A DNA stretch of 64,000 nucleotides from Pedosphaera parvula Ellin514 (GTDB taxonomy: Bacteria; Verrucomicrobiota; Verrucomicrobiia; Limisphaerales; Pedosphaeraceae). The stretch lies in the NCBI RefSeq assembly GCF_000172555.1, contig NZ_ABOX02000029.1:16870-80869 (forward strand). The letters run 5' to 3'. Shown here piece after piece: positions 26,181 through 36,605 of this stretch (position 1 is its first letter; each line of letters opens with the position of its first letter). Made by a program: the position numbers and the translations under genes. The notes under the pieces are model-generated. The model did not search any database. It was not told the origin of the DNA and was given only the letters and a program-made list of their open reading frames with translations.

Positions 26181-29119
26181 ATGCGGATACTAAATTTTCT
26201 TTTGCTTTTGACGCTCTGTTTTTCCGTCACATTGGGCGCGTTGGCCGAAGGGCTGCAACCGGTCGATCTCAAAGCATTTGTCGGAGCGTCGCCATTTCAA
26301 AACATCAACGCCGATTATTTGCTTCCGCGCGGCCGGCAGGTAATTGATGGAACTCCCTTCCAGATAGACGGTGTGATCTTTGTGAAAGGCGGCAAGGCCG
26401 CGAGTGCTTCAACCAACTCTCGCGTCATCCCAGTGGGTAGGAGCTTCGAGAAGCTGCATCTGCTTGTTTCCGGCCAAACCAAATCGCCGGAAGGAACCGC
26501 AGTCGGTAAAATCCATCTGCTTTATACTGACGGTACCGAGGCCGATGTGGAATTGCGCTTTGGTGATCATATCCGTAATTGGTATGGCCCCTGGCACAAG
26601 GCTGAACCTCCCCTGGGTGACTCCAACTCGCGTGTCTCCTGGATTGCCCAATTTTCTGCCGCTGCCACCACCGACGATTACCTCCGCCTCTTCCACGTCA
26701 TCTTGAACAATCCCTCTCCGGACAAGGAGGTCCGTTCGTTCACTCTAAAGTCCACCGGAAAACCCACTTCGCTTATGTTCATTGCCATCAGCGTTGGTCC
26801 GGCAAAGGTGGAACCGCTTCTCGATACAATTCACCTTCCGAAAAATCCTTTCCCCGACTTGCGCCCCCGCAATGGGGACCTGGTTCGCGGAGAAGGTATG
26901 GTTAAAAGCCGGGATGGTTCGCCAATCGCCGGGGCTCATGTAGTCGTTTCCGGAGTGCGTCAGTTCGAGGAGGGTTATTCCGAATCCTCCATGGATGCTC
27001 CAGCCGTCAGCCAGGAGTCAACGACTGATTCGGGCGGAAAATTTGTCCTGCCACCCCTTCCCGATAACCGGTTCTACCGTTTATTTATATCTGCCGATGG
27101 TTTTGCTTCCACAACGTACGGCGGAATGGATCCCAAATCCGATCCCATCGAGATTCGGTTGAACGCTTCAACCAATGCCGCCGCCACATCAAAATTCATG
27201 GCGAGCGCGAAAGTCGTGGACATGGATGGCAAGCCCATTTCGTTCGCCATTGTCGAACCCGACGGTGTTGGTGACGGCAATGGGTCTTATTGGGGAAGTG
27301 GTGAAGGCTTCCCGGAGCAGCTCATGACTGACAAAAATGGAGAAGTAGTTTTGTCCCGCAAAGATCACTTTGAGAAAGTCCGAATCACAGTACATGCACC
27401 CAACCTGGCACCTGCCAAAGTGTGGCTGGATGCAACGAATCAAATGACCACTGTCGAAATGGGTGTGGGTGGAATTATCGCGGGCCGGGTCGTCAAGGAT
27501 GGTCAACCACTCGCAGGTATCCGCATAGGCGTAACCGGATCCGATCGAAACTCCATGCATGATGTCGGAAATTATTACACCAAAACAGATTCCAACGGGG
27601 TATTCAACCTGACGCATCTTCCGCCCAATACAAAATGGTGGCTATCCGGCACCATGTCCTCACTCAAAACCAATGGAGCCATACAGCCAACGATGGTCGA
27701 ATCAGGATCTCACGGTGCTTCAAATAACGTCGGTGATATGCAAGTCATAAAAGGCCTCACGTTATCGGGAACTGTTAAGACATTGCACGGCGAACCGTTG
27801 CCCAAATCGGTAGCTATTCAACTGGGTTATGATCTCTTCGCAGATTACCAATCCGCCAAGGTTGATTCCGACGGTCGTTTCAGATTCGATGGCCTGCATA
27901 AAGGAGAGGCAGACATATCCCTCTCGACTCAAGGGTGGCGATTTGGCGGCAACATGCGCAGCGAGGATTTTTGGAATCCCTGGCGGCTGGTTGGATTGAT
28001 AGAAAATGACAAGAACGATCTGCTGCTCGTAATTGAAAAGGGGAATATCGATTACAATTCGAATTCATCGAACAATGGTCAAATTCCTTCCACGGATATG
28101 CCTCAGAATCGTCCTATTGCGGGAGCCGAACCCTCAGCGGGACCACCAGCTATTATTCTCGCCGGAAAGGTTGTGGATGACAAAACCGGCCTGGCGTTAC
28201 CAGTGGTAAGAATCACCCCGGGCCGCAAGCCGCCCATTGTGTCCACCGGCACGCCGGCTCCCAAACCTCTCCTGGAGCAGGTATTGGAACCGTTAAAGAC
28301 TAAAACCATTCCCTGGAATGAAAGGCCTTACTGGCAATTCAACCGCAAGGGGTCCTTTACCAACAGTAATTTCGCGGTCGAATTCTTTCCATTGACCAGC
28401 AGTCCGATCCTTAGGGTGGAAGCGGATGGTTATGAGCCCATTGAAACGGAACCCGTCACGGTAACAACCTCGAACCTGGTAATCCGCTCAAACCGGGCAC
28501 GGGTCCCAATGGCATTGTGCTTCTTCCGGACGGCAAACCAGCATCCGGCGCCACCATTCTTTATGCAGTGCTCCAGGAACAATTTGGTCTGAATGGCACT
28601 TCCGTCAGTTCGTATGGCGGAAAGGAAGGGTTTTTGACCACGAAAGCAGATGGCAAGTTCTCATTCCCCCGACTTTCAAAAGGCCTGAAGCTTTTTGTCG
28701 CTCATCCTTCCGGCTATGTCGAGGAATCGGTTGAGCGCGGTGGAGACAACTTGAAATTGCGCCTGAAGCCTTGGGCCACCCTGACTGGCACCCTGGTTTA
28801 TAGCAATGGCACTGCTGCAGCTAATGTGCCGCTCGATCTTGCGATTGATTATAATTGGCAACGTGGCGATCCGATCATGCATATCCAGGGAAAAATTGTC
28901 ACCGATGCGCAAGGCAACTTTTTATTCACCAATGTGCCCCCACGTCATATCCAGGTGAATAGAATGCAGACGTCCGGCTTTGGCGGTGGATATAGTTCGA
29001 TACAGCAGACGTGGTTGGACGTTTCACCGGGAGTTACGAACGAACTTGGCAAGGTTACCTATGACACGCCTCCACCAGCGCCAATGATTGATCAAATAAA
29101 ACAGAAGCTTGGGTTGTAA
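26181..29119 (+). pseudogene. Secreted carboxypeptidase-regulatory-domain protein, frameshifted paralogue
   Basis: The reading frame is open from 26181 (GGGAGG site) to about 28487, then continues in another frame to 29119. Together they give about 980 residues, matching the next gene along its whole length. A signal peptide (ending TLGALA) is followed by an N-terminal domain (RGRQVIDGTPFQIDGVIF, FGDHIRNWYGPWHK) and repeated carboxypeptidase-regulatory-like beta-sandwiches (GxVVDDKTGLALPVVRITPG, SGTVKTLHGEPLPKS). The paralogue reads NLVIRLKRGAGPNG where this copy reads NLVIRSNRARVPMA; adding one C near 28487 restores the frame. The end matches the paralogue (APMIDQIKQKLGL). Confidence 0.8.
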
Positions 29120-29153
29120 CAGGCATCAGCTTTAACGAAAAGAAAGGAAATGC

Positions 29154-32105
29154 ATGAAAGGCATAAAATGGCTTTGGGTTCTTACCATTGTATCCTGGCT
29201 GGCGCTGTCTCTGCGTGCCGAGTCCATCCAAACTCTCGACCTGAAAACGCACGTTGGCCCTTCGCCATTCGATTTCCAGAATGCCGAATGGCTGCTTCCT
29301 CGTGGCCAACAAGTCCTGGATGGCGTTCCTTTTCAAATAGACGGAGCTATTCTGCTATACGCCACTAACTCCTACCAGAAGACACATCCCGGCCGCACGA
29401 ACGTCAATGACATTGCAGTCGGACGGAAGTTTGAAAAGCTTCATCTCCTCACTGCAGCGGACACCACCGGAACAAAGCAGGGAGCTTCTGCCGGAACAAT
29501 CCAACTCGTTTATGCCGACGGTTCGACCAACTTCCTGGAGGTTCGCTTTGGTGATCAGGTGCGTAGCTGGTATGGTCCCCGTCATAAGGCCGACGCTGCT
29601 TTAAAAGATAAAGACGCACACATAGCCTGGCAGGCTGACCATGCAGCGCCCTCAAAGTTCGATCAGTACCTCCGCCTGTTCCATGTGGTGCTTTCCAACC
29701 CTTCACCAGACAAGGAAGTCCGCGCGCTCTCGCTACTTTCCACCAAACACAACGCCGGGCTCATTATTATTGCCATGAGTGTCGGTCCCAAGACTGCCGA
29801 ACCCTTGCCGAACACGATCAACCCTCCCAAAAATACCTACCCGGATTTGACACCGCGCAAGGGTGACCTCACGAACATTGAAGGCACTGTCAAAACCAAA
29901 TCAGGCCAGCCCTTGATCGGCGCGTTGGTGCGAATCGTGGGAGCGCGTGAGTTCGTCACCAGTGATAGTGATGCCTCATCGGATGGCCCGGGTGCCGGTC
30001 TTGAAACTATCACGGACGGTGAAGGTCGTTTTAAACTACCACCCGTTTCAGATAATCGAATTTACCGTCTGATCGCTGCCGCTGATGACTATGACCCGGC
30101 TTTTTATAGTGCTGCTGATCCAAAATCAGACCCTGTTGAAATCAGGCTCGTTCCAGCGACCAACAAAAAGCCGCCTGGCAAATACGCATTGCGCGGCAAG
30201 GTGGTTGGTGATGACGGCAAAGCTCTGTCCTATGCTTTGGTGGAGCCTGACGGTGTAGGCTACGAGGGCGGGACAAGTTGGGGTGGTTCTCATAATTTTC
30301 CCGATCAGGTGCTGAGCGATAAGGATGGCGAGTTCGTCCTTTCACGAGATGAGCCGTTCAGCCGGTTGCAGTTGAACATCCATTATCCCGGACTTGCGCC
30401 CGCCAAACTCTGGCTGAACTACACCAATGTCACGCAAAACGTGGAAATGGGCGTCGGCGCCAGCGTCCATGGTCGTGTATTGAAGGATGGCAAACCACTG
30501 GCCGGCATCCGCGTCGGCGTGGCAGGCTCGGAGCGCAATTCCGAAGTCTTTGCCGGTCACTTTACAGCGACCACCGGACCGGATGGTGTTTTTAATTTCG
30601 CTCACCTGCCTCCGCAGACGACTTGGTGGCTATATGGCGTCATGTCCTCGCTTAAAAACCAGGGCGCTCTTGCTCCAACCATGGTTCAATCAGGGTCACA
30701 TGGCGATTCAAAAGATCTCGGCGACCTGCCAGCAGGTCGAGGACTTCGCCTCGCGGGCACAGTGCAAACCCGTCTTGGAGAACCTCTGCCGAAGGGGATG
30801 AAAGTGCGCATCGGCTATGACAAAGCCTGGGATTCTCAGGAGGTGAACGTCGATGGCGAGGGTCGCTTCGTCTTTGAAGGTCTGTCAAAAGCGGAGGTGA
30901 ATTTGTCCATTGAGTCCGGGGGCTGGCGCCTCGCCAGCAAGAATCGCAGCATGGATATTTGGAATTCGTGGCGTCTCACCGGCCTCATGGAAAAGGACAA
31001 GGACGACCTGCTGCTCATTATCGAAAAAGGGCAGCCGAATTATAATTCCGGCAACTCAGGGAACGGTCAACTCCCGGCACAAGACTGGCCGCAAAGTCGT
31101 CCCATCTCCGGTGCAGAACCCTATGCAGGACCACCACCCATCCTCCTCGTCGGACAAGTCGTTGATGATAAGACCGGAAAGATAATTCCAGTCAGCAAGA
31201 TTACGCCTGGCCGCAAGCCACCAAGCACGACTGCCACTCCAGCCCCAAAGCCCGTGTTGCAGCAGATGCTTGAGCCCTTAAAGAAGAAAAATATTCCGTG
31301 GAACGAGGTGCCTTTCTGGGATTACTCACACGCAGAAACTATCTCCAATGGAAATTTCTTTGTGGAGTTCATTCCACTCACCAGCACGCCCATGCTGCGC
31401 GTCGAAGCTGCGGGTTATGAACCAGCAGAGACGGACCCCATCGCCATGACCACTTCCAATCTGGTCATCCGCCTCAAACGCGGAGCCGGGCCAAATGGCG
31501 TCGTGGTCCTGCAGGATGGCAAGCCTGCGGAAGGAGCTTCTGTGGTTTATGGCGTGTTGCGCGAACAGTTTTCGCTCTCGGGGACAAAACTTAACTCTCA
31601 CGGCAATCGCGATGCAGGGCAAACCACTGGAAAAGATGGAAAATTTTCCTTTGCCGCGCGTTCTCAAGGAATGACCATCTTTGTTGCTCACCCTGCAGGT
31701 TGGGCGGAGGAATCGGTGGAACGTGGAGGCGATAATCTCAAGCTTCGCCTTAAACCGTGGGCAGCCGTTTCAGGCACTTTGGTAAATAGCAACGGCACGC
31801 CGGTCGCGAACATACCTCTTTCAGTGAACATGCCCTTCATGTGGGAACAGGGAATTCCATTTGTAAACCTGCAGGGACGCATCACCACTGATGCACAGGG
31901 ACGTTTTACCTTTACCAACGTCCCTCCACGAAGACTGGACCTGAATAGGTTGGCTCCCATGGGATCGGGTGGAAATTATAGTTATCAATTGCAAACTTGG
32001 TTCGTAGCAGAAGCTGGAATCACCAATGATCTCGGAAAAGTCACCCTCGATTCACCACCGCCCGCGCCCATGCTGGATAGAGTCAAACAAAAGCTGGGAC
32101 TTTAG
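29154..32105 (+). CDS. Secreted protein with carboxypeptidase-regulatory-like domains
   Basis: A 983-residue exported protein, intact paralogue of the preceding gene, 34 bases after it. A signal peptide ends at about SLRAES. The N-terminal domain (RGQQVLDGVPFQIDGAIL, FGDQVRSWYGPRHK) is shared only with its neighbour. It is followed by several CarboxypepD_reg-like folds (LTNIEGTVKTKSGQPLIGALV, ALRGKVVGDDGKALSYALV, GRVLKDGKPLAGIRVGVAG, VGQVVDDKTGKIIPVSKI). Such folds serve as stalks or binding modules on the cell surface. There is no catalytic domain, and no sorting signal was seen. The AAAGGAA site is seven bases before the ATG. Function unknown. Confidence 0.75.
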   Translation: MKGIKWLWVLTIVSWLALSLRAESIQTLDLKTHVGPSPFDFQNAEWLLPRGQQVLDGVPFQIDGAILLYATNSYQKTHPGRTNVNDIAVGRKFEKLHLLTAADTTGTKQGASAGTIQLVYADGSTNFLEVRFGDQVRSWYGPRHKADAALKDKDAHIAWQADHAAPSKFDQYLRLFHVVLSNPSPDKEVRALSLLSTKHNAGLIIIAMSVGPKTAEPLPNTINPPKNTYPDLTPRKGDLTNIEGTVKTKSGQPLIGALVRIVGAREFVTSDSDASSDGPGAGLETITDGEGRFKLPPVSDNRIYRLIAAADDYDPAFYSAADPKSDPVEIRLVPATNKKPPGKYALRGKVVGDDGKALSYALVEPDGVGYEGGTSWGGSHNFPDQVLSDKDGEFVLSRDEPFSRLQLNIHYPGLAPAKLWLNYTNVTQNVEMGVGASVHGRVLKDGKPLAGIRVGVAGSERNSEVFAGHFTATTGPDGVFNFAHLPPQTTWWLYGVMSSLKNQGALAPTMVQSGSHGDSKDLGDLPAGRGLRLAGTVQTRLGEPLPKGMKVRIGYDKAWDSQEVNVDGEGRFVFEGLSKAEVNLSIESGGWRLASKNRSMDIWNSWRLTGLMEKDKDDLLLIIEKGQPNYNSGNSGNGQLPAQDWPQSRPISGAEPYAGPPPILLVGQVVDDKTGKIIPVSKITPGRKPPSTTATPAPKPVLQQMLEPLKKKNIPWNEVPFWDYSHAETISNGNFFVEFIPLTSTPMLRVEAAGYEPAETDPIAMTTSNLVIRLKRGAGPNGVVVLQDGKPAEGASVVYGVLREQFSLSGTKLNSHGNRDAGQTTGKDGKFSFAARSQGMTIFVAHPAGWAEESVERGGDNLKLRLKPWAAVSGTLVNSNGTPVANIPLSVNMPFMWEQGIPFVNLQGRITTDAQGRFTFTNVPPRRLDLNRLAPMGSGGNYSYQLQTWFVAEAGITNDLGKVTLDSPPPAPMLDRVKQKLGL

Positions 32106-32121
32106 AGAGAACATCGCTGGC

Positions 32122-32865
32122 TTAATCGACTGCTTGCGACAACAACCCGCGGGCGCTGGCCTCATACGCTTTGGCCTTCAGCTTTTCCACCTGCTTCTGG
32201 TCCACAACCTCCCGACGTGGTGACGTGCTCCAGGCCTGCGACTCAACCGGCTCAGGACTGAAAACGGTCCAGCTGCCGGTAAGCACGTCGACCACCGCCA
32301 TTTTCACACGAATGCGCATGTGTTGTTTTTCGTCTGGTATCACCCAGTTCACCACCGGCACCCAGGAGATGGTCTTGGTGGCGGCGCCTTCACTTGCTGA
32401 TTCCAAAATGCCCCAATAGCAAACCACGTGGTCCGCCCCGGCTTTGGCCGCAGCCAGGCGCAATACTTTGGAATAACTTTCCCCTGTCTGCGTGGCCACT
32501 CCGGTAAATGGAACCACTCTAAAACTCTTTTCCAAATCCGAAATCATCGGTCCGTCCGGATACTGCGCACCGGATTGGACCAATAGAATTGAATTCCCTC
32601 TGGTCAAAGCAACGCGTTGGGCCCGGGCACTGGCTCTCACGATCTCTTCCTCTGAAATCGATTGGTTTGGCTCGATGCCCAACACGTCAAATTCGCTGAG
32701 CTCCCTGGTTTGAGGATGTGGAGGAAAGCAGTTCCTCGCATTCACAGGGCTGGGAGCATAGGCAGTATCAGAAATGGATCGGGTGGTGCTACAACTTGAT
32801 ACCAACGCCATGACCACAGCTGCAGAGCAAATCCATTTTACCTTCGTCATCTTTTCGTTGTTCAT
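32122..32865 (-). CDS. Lipoprotein of unknown function in the ECF operon
   Basis: A 247-residue protein with a signal peptide and lipobox VSSCS (cysteine at residue 25). The body has an alpha/beta pattern with repeated ILLVQSGAQYPDGPM and KAGADHVVCYWGILES segments, similar in style to lipoproteins that bind peptidoglycan or form outer-membrane assemblies, but I recognise no family. It starts nine bases after the VIT-vWA gene and has a good AAGGA site, so it is the last gene of the five-gene operon. Confidence 0.65.
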   Translation of the reverse strand: MNNEKMTKVKWICSAAVVMALVSSCSTTRSISDTAYAPSPVNARNCFPPHPQTRELSEFDVLGIEPNQSISEEEIVRASARAQRVALTRGNSILLVQSGAQYPDGPMISDLEKSFRVVPFTGVATQTGESYSKVLRLAAAKAGADHVVCYWGILESASEGAATKTISWVPVVNWVIPDEKQHMRIRVKMAVVDVLTGSWTVFSPEPVESQAWSTSPRREVVDQKQVEKLKAKAYEASARGLLSQAVD

Positions 32866-32874
32866 TTGGGTTCC

Positions 32875-35046
32875 TTATTTTTCTGGCACGGTTGTTTCGT
32901 ATTTTACACCTTCTGGTACTGGGACGGCGACTGGCACGGTTGTGCCTACGTTTCCGGCAGTTTTCTGACTGGAATCGACAGCAAGGAATGCTGTGAAGGC
33001 CGAGATCAAACCGTAATCCAATGCCACCTGTTTTATTTCTCCCTGAAGATCACTATTGGCCTGGTAAGTGGTTCTATCGGCCAGTTCGGCGATTTTGGCT
33101 CTGGCCCAAACACTGGGTAACGCATTGCCTGCGCTGTCCTCGAGGGTAACTGGGAAATTAAGCTCGATGGGCTGCACGCCCGCCTTGCCAGTCACGCGAA
33201 TGTTGGCGGTATTGGCACCGCTGAATCGTCCCGTCAAGATCACGGGCCGACCGACGAACAAGTCGGGCATTTGTTGCGGATAGACTTCGCTCACTTGGAG
33301 ATTGCCCCAGTCCACTTTGATGTCGGTCATGGCGGGATGACTCACCCGCTCGAAGAAGTCGTCCATCACCTTGGCTCCATTGTCGTGCAATCCAAGATGC
33401 GCCACGGCTCCCCCGCCCATCTTCGCCAAGTGATCGAGCAAGTAGCGGTTACACGAGCCTACACCAAAGCTGAAGATGCGCGATGCTCCGATCCGCTCAT
33501 GAACCGCTGCCAATATCTCAGCTTCGTTGCCGATAAATCCATCGGTCAAAAAGCAGACGAAGCGCAGCCGTTCCGGGTCATGTGGGAAATCGAGGGCAGC
33601 CTTAATGCCTTCGATCATTTCGGTCGGTCCATCACTATTCAAGGCCTCAACATACGCCAGTCCTTTGCGGATATTCTCGGGTGTGGCTTCCAGGGGTTTT
33701 GCGCCTAACTGTGAGGCGTGTTCAGAGAAATTGATGATCTGAAAAGAATCGCCGGGCTGAAGCTGCTTCAACGCGTGGCGTATGGCTGCCTTGGCTTGTG
33801 CGATCGGTTCTCCTGACATACTGCCGGAACAATCCAGGACAAACACCATCTCCATCGGTGCCCGACCCAATTGTCCCAACTCCTTCGGTGGATAGAGCAT
33901 CATCGTGAAATAACCGCCGCGTTCGTCACGATGCACCATGAAATTGGATTTAATACGCTCGCCTGCGATCCGGTAGCGCAGCACAAAGTCTTTATTTGGG
34001 ATGCGATCTCCCTCGCTCAGATCCACAGACAACTGTTCCGGAGTGGTGCTCGTTTTACTTATTTTATGGGTGACGCAACTGAATTCCTCGATGCTCACTC
34101 CCGCATCCACATCCAAATGCAAAGCAATCTCATGCCCGCTCCGTTCACTGGGTTTTAGATACTGGACCTCTGTGCTCTGACCAGAAGTGCCGCCCTGATT
34201 GCGTGCAACCGCCCCCACGCCATTGGTAATATGTGATGGATTGTAGCGCGGCCCAACGACCATCGGGAAAACGAATTCATACCAGCCATCCACATATGCC
34301 AGTGTCTGGAAGTAGCGAATGTTTACATCGATCTGCTTGCCCGGCTCGATATTGGCGACGGATTGGCGGAAAATATTAGGCCGTTCTTCGGTGAGCAGCG
34401 AGGCGACGTAACCCTGGCTCTTGGCCTGCTGATAAATTTGCTCCGCTTCCAGCCGCTCGCGAATGACGCCGCGAATGTGCCGGTCGCCAATCGTCATCAC
34501 AAACTCATTCACTGCGGCATTGTGAGGAAGTGGAAAGACGTAGACCGCTTCAATTTTTGCATTATAAGGATTTTGAAACTGCTGCTGCACATCCACCGTT
34601 CCGATATAGCCGTGAACGGATGCTTTGACATCGGTGTGTCGGAGTGGCAGTGGCACTTCTTCCTTTTCGCCTTCCCCTTTCGTCAACAACGCTCCGCTGC
34701 CTGGCTCCTTGTTATCGTTCGGAGTCGCTTTAGCGGAGTTCCGAGCAATGACCCATAGTTCTTCTCCGCCCTCACTTTGCAATTTATCGTAACTGCGACC
34801 AGGCAAAGCGGTCGCTTTCATAATATTAATAGGACCGGGTTCTACCAATTCCGAACTTGTAGGTGGCGTAAGCGGCACTGTATTTTCGACGGGCGAGTCC
34901 GGGGCTGACGCAGGCATTGCAACGCCAGCTGGCAAGCCTGTGACTGCACTTGGCCTCTTTGCACACCCTGACAGACACATTGCAATGGCCAAACCCAAGA
35001 ATCCCGTCAGCCCGAAAATATTCGTTAACCGTCTGATTACTCTCAT
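32875..35046 (-). CDS. VIT and von Willebrand factor A domain lipoprotein
   Basis: A 723-residue lipoprotein (lipobox LSGC, C28). Residues about 130-270 are a VIT domain (VDVQQQFQNPYNAKIEAVYVFPLP, IRGVIRERLEAEQIYQQAK, ERPNIFRQSVANIEPG). From about 400 comes a vWA domain with an intact MIDAS DCSGSMSG (D405, S407, S409) and FLTDGFIGNE. VIT-vWA proteins act as metal-dependent adhesins; the best known are sortase-linked, but this one has no LPXTG and uses a lipid anchor instead. The start overlaps the upstream stop (ATGA). It lies in an operon with an ECF sigma factor and dockerin- and cohesin-like proteins. Confidence 0.88.
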   Translation of the reverse strand: MRVIRRLTNIFGLTGFLGLAIAMCLSGCAKRPSAVTGLPAGVAMPASAPDSPVENTVPLTPPTSSELVEPGPINIMKATALPGRSYDKLQSEGGEELWVIARNSAKATPNDNKEPGSGALLTKGEGEKEEVPLPLRHTDVKASVHGYIGTVDVQQQFQNPYNAKIEAVYVFPLPHNAAVNEFVMTIGDRHIRGVIRERLEAEQIYQQAKSQGYVASLLTEERPNIFRQSVANIEPGKQIDVNIRYFQTLAYVDGWYEFVFPMVVGPRYNPSHITNGVGAVARNQGGTSGQSTEVQYLKPSERSGHEIALHLDVDAGVSIEEFSCVTHKISKTSTTPEQLSVDLSEGDRIPNKDFVLRYRIAGERIKSNFMVHRDERGGYFTMMLYPPKELGQLGRAPMEMVFVLDCSGSMSGEPIAQAKAAIRHALKQLQPGDSFQIINFSEHASQLGAKPLEATPENIRKGLAYVEALNSDGPTEMIEGIKAALDFPHDPERLRFVCFLTDGFIGNEAEILAAVHERIGASRIFSFGVGSCNRYLLDHLAKMGGGAVAHLGLHDNGAKVMDDFFERVSHPAMTDIKVDWGNLQVSEVYPQQMPDLFVGRPVILTGRFSGANTANIRVTGKAGVQPIELNFPVTLEDSAGNALPSVWARAKIAELADRTTYQANSDLQGEIKQVALDYGLISAFTAFLAVDSSQKTAGNVGTTVPVAVPVPEGVKYETTVPEK

Positions 35047-35480
35047 TTTTCTTTCCTTTGTTCAAAACTGGTTTCTGCTGAAATCTTTTTGCCCTGACTG
35101 TCAGCCGCTGCTTCCAGTTCGACTGAGTAGTCAGGATCTTTGTCCCCTATGACCTGGACGTGAATCGTTGCGACGCGTGTTTTGCCTTTTGGCAGGTTGC
35201 CTTCTGCGTTTGTGCTGAATGCTGCGATGATCACGCGCTCCTGTTGCATGGCCTTCGCATCGTAATACGGTGCCTCCTTGAAGGCTTCATGTTCCCCACC
35301 CTCCACCCCGACGATTTTTGCATTGCCAGTTCGCGACTTGAATTCAAGCTGATATGCGGCCAATGACTTGTCCTTGGAATCCAGAAAAATATCGATGGTT
35401 TTGAAACGAATCGTGTTCGTGGTTTGGGAATGGCCGGTTAACACTTGCAGCAGAAAAAAGAAGGCAAGCAGCGTCCTCAT
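35043..35480 (-). CDS. Small secreted cohesin-like domain protein
   Basis: A 145-residue exported protein with a signal peptide (LLAFFFLLQVLTGHS). The mature part follows a cohesin-type beta-sandwich pattern: IDIFLDSKDKSLAAYQLEFK at the start, AFKEAPYYDAKAM and ERVIIAAFST in the middle, LPKGKTRVATIHVQVIG near the end. This is pattern recognition only. The upstream neighbour carries dockerin repeats, the natural cohesin partner, which strengthens the call. Start and stop both overlap the neighbours by ATGA, so all three are coupled. Confidence 0.6.
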   Translation of the reverse strand: MRTLLAFFFLLQVLTGHSQTTNTIRFKTIDIFLDSKDKSLAAYQLEFKSRTGNAKIVGVEGGEHEAFKEAPYYDAKAMQQERVIIAAFSTNAEGNLPKGKTRVATIHVQVIGDKDPDYSVELEAAADSQGKKISAETSFEQRKEK

Positions 35481-35944
35481 GAATGGCCGCCTTTCTCGAG
35501 GCTGACACAGCGACGGGCGATGACTTCGACATCTGCGGCATCGGTGTGCCCGTCGGCATTCAGATCCATTTTGGGAGCTTTTCCACTCTTGAGTTCACGG
35601 GCGAGTTGGAAGGCATCGAGAATATCGACGCGACCGTCATGATTCAAATCTTCGCGCGCATAGTTGCCCATACCAGAGTGGCGTGAATTGAGGAGGATTG
35701 TTGTGACAATGCCTGCCAGCACGAAAGCTGCTGCCATGGCCAGTATTTGGGTTGTTCTATTCCAACCTGCTTTGCGCTTTTTGATCTGGGCAAGGCGTGG
35801 CTGGATACTTTTCAGCACCGCTTGGTCCACCTGAGGCGGGATGAAGATGCTTTCCTTCTGCAACGACCGAAGCGCTTGAGCGAGCTTCGGCGAAGCTTTC
35901 AGCTCTCTTTCTTCATTACGCTCGTTATGTTGCGATTCGTCCAT
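35477..35944 (-). CDS. Membrane protein with C-terminal dockerin repeats, possible anti-sigma factor
   Basis: A 155-residue protein. A charged N-terminal part (1-62) is cytoplasmic, a single membrane helix spans about 66-86, and two EF-hand-like dockerin repeats lie outside: DLNHDGRVDILD (99-110) and DLNADGHTDAAD (127-138). It is directly downstream of an ECF sigma factor, the position of an anti-sigma factor, and has the right topology; the N-terminal part has no zinc-finger HxxxCxxC motif. Calcium-dependent binding of the dockerin to a cohesin-like partner could signal to the sigma factor. This mechanism is inference. Confidence 0.7.
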   Translation of the reverse strand: MDESQHNERNEERELKASPKLAQALRSLQKESIFIPPQVDQAVLKSIQPRLAQIKKRKAGWNRTTQILAMAAAFVLAGIVTTILLNSRHSGMGNYAREDLNHDGRVDILDAFQLARELKSGKAPKMDLNADGHTDAADVEVIARRCVSLEKGGHS

Positions 35945-35980
35945 CTTCTATTGATTAAGTGGTTGAGCGGCCTAAAAGGT

Positions 35981-36595
35981 TCATTCCTCGAACATTTTTT
36001 TCGTGCGCACATCCTGGCGCAGGGTTTCCAAGGCGTTGTGCAGTCTGGATTTTACTGTTCCCAAGGGGATTTCCATGGCTTCTGAAATCTCGGCGAGGCT
36101 TAGTTCATCCACAAAGCGCAAGAGCAATACTTCGCGTTGCTCTTCTGGAAGCATCCTGAGAACCCACTGGAGTTGTTCTCCTTCGTCCGTGACATGCGCG
36201 GGAATTGCGGATTGCTCCATGCTCTGCTGTTCCTCTTCATTGGATTGATAGCGTTCGGATTTTCGACGGGAAGCGATGGAGAGATTACGCACCACGGGAT
36301 AGAAGAAAGTCTGGAGCTTTGCCGTTAGGCGAAATCCGGGGAACTTTTTGGAAAAATAGAAGAAAGCTTCCTGCAGGATATCCAATGCCAGGTCGCGGCT
36401 GCCAGTCCAGCGGTAGGCGAGGTTGACGACCCAATCCTTGTGACGATGGTACAGGACTTCGAAGGCAGCCTCGTCGCCCTCATTGATATTGGCAATGAGT
36501 TCGAGGTCGCTGAGCGCTTCGAGTTGATGCTTTGTATGCTTCCCCACGTTTGCCTGCACCTGTGGCCATAATGCCTGTATTGCATTTTGGTCCAC
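35981..36595 (-). CDS. ECF-family RNA polymerase sigma factor
   Basis: A 204-residue sigma-70 family protein of ECF type. Region 2 is in DEAAFEVLYHRHKDWVVNLAYRWTGSRDLALDILQEAFFYF (-10 recognition and core binding). Region 4 is in LPEEQREVLLLRFVDELSLAEISEAMEIPLGTVKSRLHNALETL (-35 recognition). No extra domain is present. It is the first gene of the five-gene operon and is followed 36 bases later by the dockerin membrane protein. An inverted repeat upstream (36606-36631) may be its own control site. Confidence 0.93.
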   Translation of the reverse strand: MDQNAIQALWPQVQANVGKHTKHQLEALSDLELIANINEGDEAAFEVLYHRHKDWVVNLAYRWTGSRDLALDILQEAFFYFSKKFPGFRLTAKLQTFFYPVVRNLSIASRRKSERYQSNEEEQQSMEQSAIPAHVTDEGEQLQWVLRMLPEEQREVLLLRFVDELSLAEISEAMEIPLGTVKSRLHNALETLRQDVRTKKMFEE

Positions 36596-36605
36596 AAACT
36601 ATTAA

